Below are positions 60,840 through 64,000 of a stretch of 64,000 nt of DNA, in pieces (the stretch's first letter is position 1; every line of letters begins with the position of its first letter). Below the pieces are notes generated by a model that worked only from the letters and a program-made list of their open reading frames with translations, had not been told where the DNA came from and ran no database searches. Both the position numbers and the translations under genes were made by a program. Where the stretch lies: NCBI GenBank assembly GCA_907163375.1, contig CAJQUW010001733.1, positions 1 through 64,000 of the forward strand, written 5' to 3'. This DNA is from Prostheceraeus crozeri (lineage: Eukaryota; Platyhelminthes; Polycladida; Euryleptidae).

Positions 60840-63010
60840 TAGACTCATGAGAAGTCGATTCCCATTTCTCGACGACATTGGAGTGCGGTTGTTGAGGTTG
60901 TGACTTCAAAGTCGAGAGCTGATGTGATGCCTATGGTCAAAGAGAGTGTTTCTACAACATGAGCAACCACGGATATTATCACTGCCATAAAAGAGAATAT
61001 CAATCTGACGGTGTGCTCGATTATCGACTTTCTGTAGCTTGAGAGACAACGATTGGAGCACGCATATTCTAGGACGGAACGGATCAAATTGATGTACACA
61101 TCACGAAGTTCGTCTTTCGACAGAAATGCCTTGAGACATGAAAAAGCATGTTTAAGCACATGAAAACGGTGGTTCGCTTTAGAACACACACATCTCACGT
61201 GTGAGTTCCAGGTCAGCTAATCATTTAGATAGAAACCGAGAACCTTGCATTCAGATAGTCGCTTGACAGAGATGGTCTGTGGTGGAACACAATGCCGTCT
61301 AAAGAAAATCATGGCACCAGATTTATCTCTATTTATGAGAAGATTGTTTCTATCACACCACTGTCTGATATGTTGAGTCTTAGAATCTATGAGGTAGCCA
61401 ATTTCAGAATAAATGAGAATAGAATAGAAATTATATGCTTGTATGAATAAGAATCAGGTGATGGCAAACAATAAAAGAATGTCCAAAATGAAAGTCATTA
61501 CACAGCTCAAATTGATATGGTGATTGCAGTACAGAGACATACTCGTATATACGATGAAAGAGTTCCTCCGCCGTTCTGTTTCAAATTGAGAATTCAATTT
61601 CAGAAGCATTGTCATGGGGAAAGAAATCACAACATTGATGTCCTCAGCATATTTAATGGTAGCACAGTGACTATTTGACGCAAATAAATCACTGATGAAA
61701 ATACAGAAAATTGGTGGGCCGAGGACGGAACCTTGGAGTACTCCTCTCTTCATTTCGATTTGATTAGATTTGTATCGATGCACCTTTATACGCAGCGATC
61801 TTCCGGAAAAATGGTTTTCAGCCACAGAACAAAACCAGTCTGGATTTTATTCTCATTAAGGCGTTTTACAGCAGTGTCGTAGTCAACAATATGAAATGCT
61901 TTTGGTAGATCATAGTGAGGTAAGCCAACGCCAAAGTTGTGAATATTCTCGTAGTTCGTAGTCAGATGATCCATAAGAGCAACCAAAGCAGCCATAGAGG
62001 AATGTTTCTTACAAAAACCATGCTGGAAAATCCCATATTCATTCTCAAATTTACTTCGCACACGTGGAAACAAAATTTTCTCAAGAATTATCGATGGAAT
62101 GCCCAGCAAGCAAATCATTCTCAGTCATTGGAGATCAGGAAGATTAGGGATTGTGATCTTCGGAATAGGAATTAAGGTTCCGGCTTTCCAGATATCTGTA
62201 AAAATCCTCTTGCTGGCAAAGTTATTGAAAATAGCAGCAAGCGGCTTTGCCAGAGTGTCTTCCAATGTCAGATAGATTTTAGAGGGCACCATGTCCGGGC
62301 CGCTTGATTTGTCTATCTTGACTTTAGACGGGTAATGGACGTGTTGCTCATATATTTCCAATGTCCAGCCATCGTCGACTAAGGCAGCGTCGTCCAATTG
62401 TAAGTTCCCCACGAGAGAGATTTTTAGTACTTCGATGAGTCAATCGAAAAAATCAGAAAAGGTACCACATTTCTCCACAGTTTACCACTGGGGTCGTGAC
62501 CACCGCAATTCCTCTCACAGCCAACGAATTTACAAATTCCACTCTTCGAAGACTCGAGTTTCTCAGCACAGGCCTTTGGAGCCTTCAATGAAAAAGCTGA
62601 TGTCTTTGACTTTCATCTCTGGATGTCGGTACAATCTGTCCATCTTTGATCATGACTGTTTGACCTTGTTTTCGTAGTCTTTTCAGCTCCTCTCTCAGGT
62701 CCTTTTTCTTTCGATTGCTGTGCAACAGTTTTTTCGGAGTTGTTATGAAATATCTGCAAGAATGTTAACGGCTTTTCTGTTTTCTTTTCATGACATCGGT
62801 GAGAGTTGCCAGAAGGAGAAGATCAGTGAAGTGGACTTTTTGCATCGCTCAAGAGCTGTTGTACCTTTTTTATTATGTCTTCATTTTTTATTGTATTTAA
62901 TAATATGAAGGTATGTGTGCTTAGTGTTTTCCTCCCTATTGGCGTTTTCACCGACTAGCGTAGAGATGGATTGCATCTCATTGATATCTGCGCTGGCTTT
63001 ACAGAGGTTC
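60840..63010 (-). mobile_element. Degraded LINE (Jockey/CR1-like) with reverse transcriptase
   Basis: On the minus strand in order: a charged segment near 62700 (NRKKKDLREELKRLRKQGQT) that may be the end of ORF1 or a linker, then KIDKSSGPDMVPSKIY, IFTDIWKAGTLIPIPK, SLLGIPSIILEKIL, GFCKKHSSMAALV, MKRGVLQGSVLGPPIFCIFISDL and KYAEDINVVISF (the YADD box read as YAED), then SKANHRFHVLKHAF...LIRSVLEYACS. These are the RT motifs and thumb of LINE ORF2. Several frame changes and stops separate them. The second catalytic Asp pair is altered (ED), so it is inactive. The 5' limit is uncertain; the endonuclease was not recognised. Confidence 0.8.
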
Positions 63011-63164
63011 TAGGTTTGTTAGAGCTATGTATCGTGAAATGTTGTGGTTAGTAAGAGAGGGTAACGAGCTATGTACAGTAAATGACGGGAGAGCTTTTTA
63101 ATCTAGCATCATCCCTGGCGTGGTCCCGACCTTGATAAGGAATTTGCTAGGTTAAAGACATAGC

Positions 63165-63642
63165 GCTAGGGTCACAGAATTAGATCGTTTAACCGCATCA
63201 CTTTACTAGAAATGCAAACTGATTCAAAACAATGGCATATGCAGGAACTTACTAAGTGGGCAAAAATAAATTTTAAGTGCTTTGCAGAGATAGGAGAAAT
63301 AGTCGCGCGTCGCCTGCGGATTGCTCTGAACTCCTTCAAAATGCTCCGATCGCCACGACTCCTTCAGATTCGAAGAATTCAGTAGCAGGCGTACGAAAAA
63401 ACGTTCACAAACTTCTTTGTAGAACTTGACATCGTCTGTGTCTCTTTGCTGTGTGATCCGGTTAATAACAGTCAGTGAAACTTCGCACCATTTAGCGTGT
63501 GTAATGTTGAACTGGCTGTTCATTGTTCGATTTCTATGGCATTATGTCAGAAGATTGTGCCATTTCATTAACGTTGGATGTTCCAATGTCTCCTTTCTAG
63601 TCAAACAAGAAGAGACGAGCTGCCTAATTCTGTGGCTAGGGT
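63165..63642 (+). mobile_element. 0.46-kb hAT-type non-autonomous element, copy B
   Basis: The element runs 63173-63634 between perfect 8-bp direct repeats GCTAGGGT (63165-63172 and 63635-63642). Ends are CACAGAATTAG and CTAATTCTGTG. Same orientation as copy A at 7557-8121. It abuts the dispersed repeat at 63643. Confidence 0.85.
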
Positions 63643-63929
63643 ATAGTCCAGCAGCCAGAACGAGTTTCTGCAGGGAACTAGGCCGAAAATGAGACTTTCA
63701 CAGAATGATTTACACCCTATGCCTACTGCGAATTCGCGCGTCTGCCGAGTTCTAGTGAGTTCCTCTTCTTGTCAGACAGGATCAAAGAAAAACACATGAA
63801 AATCCAATAGGACGCAGATTGCAGTTATTGGTTAAAATGAATTTTTCTATACTTTCTCTGACTAAACGAAATGTACTAAGCCCAGAGTCATAATTTGTGG
63901 CATGGAATGTCTTCAGGTCATTTCCTATG
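63643..63929 (+). repeat. Dispersed repeat shared with 26012-26308
   Basis: Starts ATAGTCCAGCAGCCAGAACG and ends GGAATGTCTTCAGGTCATTT. Same orientation as the 26-kb copy. The class is unknown. Confidence 0.75.
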
Positions 63930-64000
63930 ATATGCATGTGCTGTTATCATGCACATGAACATCATACATGAATGTGGTTGAATGTGGATAAAGTTGCTCA

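Overview
The window looks like invertebrate metazoan DNA: AT-rich, gene-poor, with no operons and very few long non-repetitive open frames. It carries a mix of piggyBac, Tc1, mariner, hAT, Penelope-like (PLE), LINE and tRNA-derived SINE copies. A probable spliced secreted-protein gene is present as two inverted copies, and there is one C2H2 zinc-finger coding block. I cannot name the species; the PLE and SINE types suggest an aquatic invertebrate, but this is inference.

Layout. 1-17 kb is mostly anonymous sequence with small transposons: a fold-back MITE (2.9 kb), hAT-type elements (3.2, 7.6, 13.6 and 16.3 kb), SINEs (10.2 and 11.7-12.1 kb), LINE scraps (11.1 and 13.2 kb) and a C2H2 zinc-finger block on the minus strand (3.9-5.2 kb). 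17.4-32.2 kb is a large inverted duplication: about 5.3 kb (left) and 5.0 kb (right) arms around a 4.5 kb unique spacer. Each arm carries one copy of a gene for a secreted protein with a signal peptide, a Ser/Gly-rich region and a Lys/Ala/Glu-rich 7-residue repeat. The right arm holds a Tc1-type transposon whose empty target site survives in the left arm. 32.3-37.4 kb is a nest of elements: a MITE, a plus-strand PLE fragment with a GIY-YIG domain, and a minus-strand PLE split by a complete-ended mariner copy.

37.95-58.36 kb is a 20.4 kb minisatellite of a 27-bp unit, about 750 copies, with higher-order repeats of about 1.6-3.0 kb. Both flanks of the array are pieces of one piggyBac-type transposase on the minus strand: the N-terminal part at 58.4-58.6 kb and the central/DDE part at 37.43-37.96 kb. 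The translated repeat (NESRPDWST) runs without a frame change into the transposase motif TNEEEVERFIGL. The best reading is that the array was born from, and expanded inside, the transposase coding sequence. This is the most unusual observation in the window.

58.6-64 kb holds a 93-bp tandem repeat, a degraded LINE reverse transcriptase on the minus strand, a third copy of the 0.5-kb hAT-type element, and a dispersed repeat shared with 26 kb.

Most long open frames in 38-58 kb and 18-19.5 kb follow from repeat units whose length is a multiple of three; they are not treated as genes.
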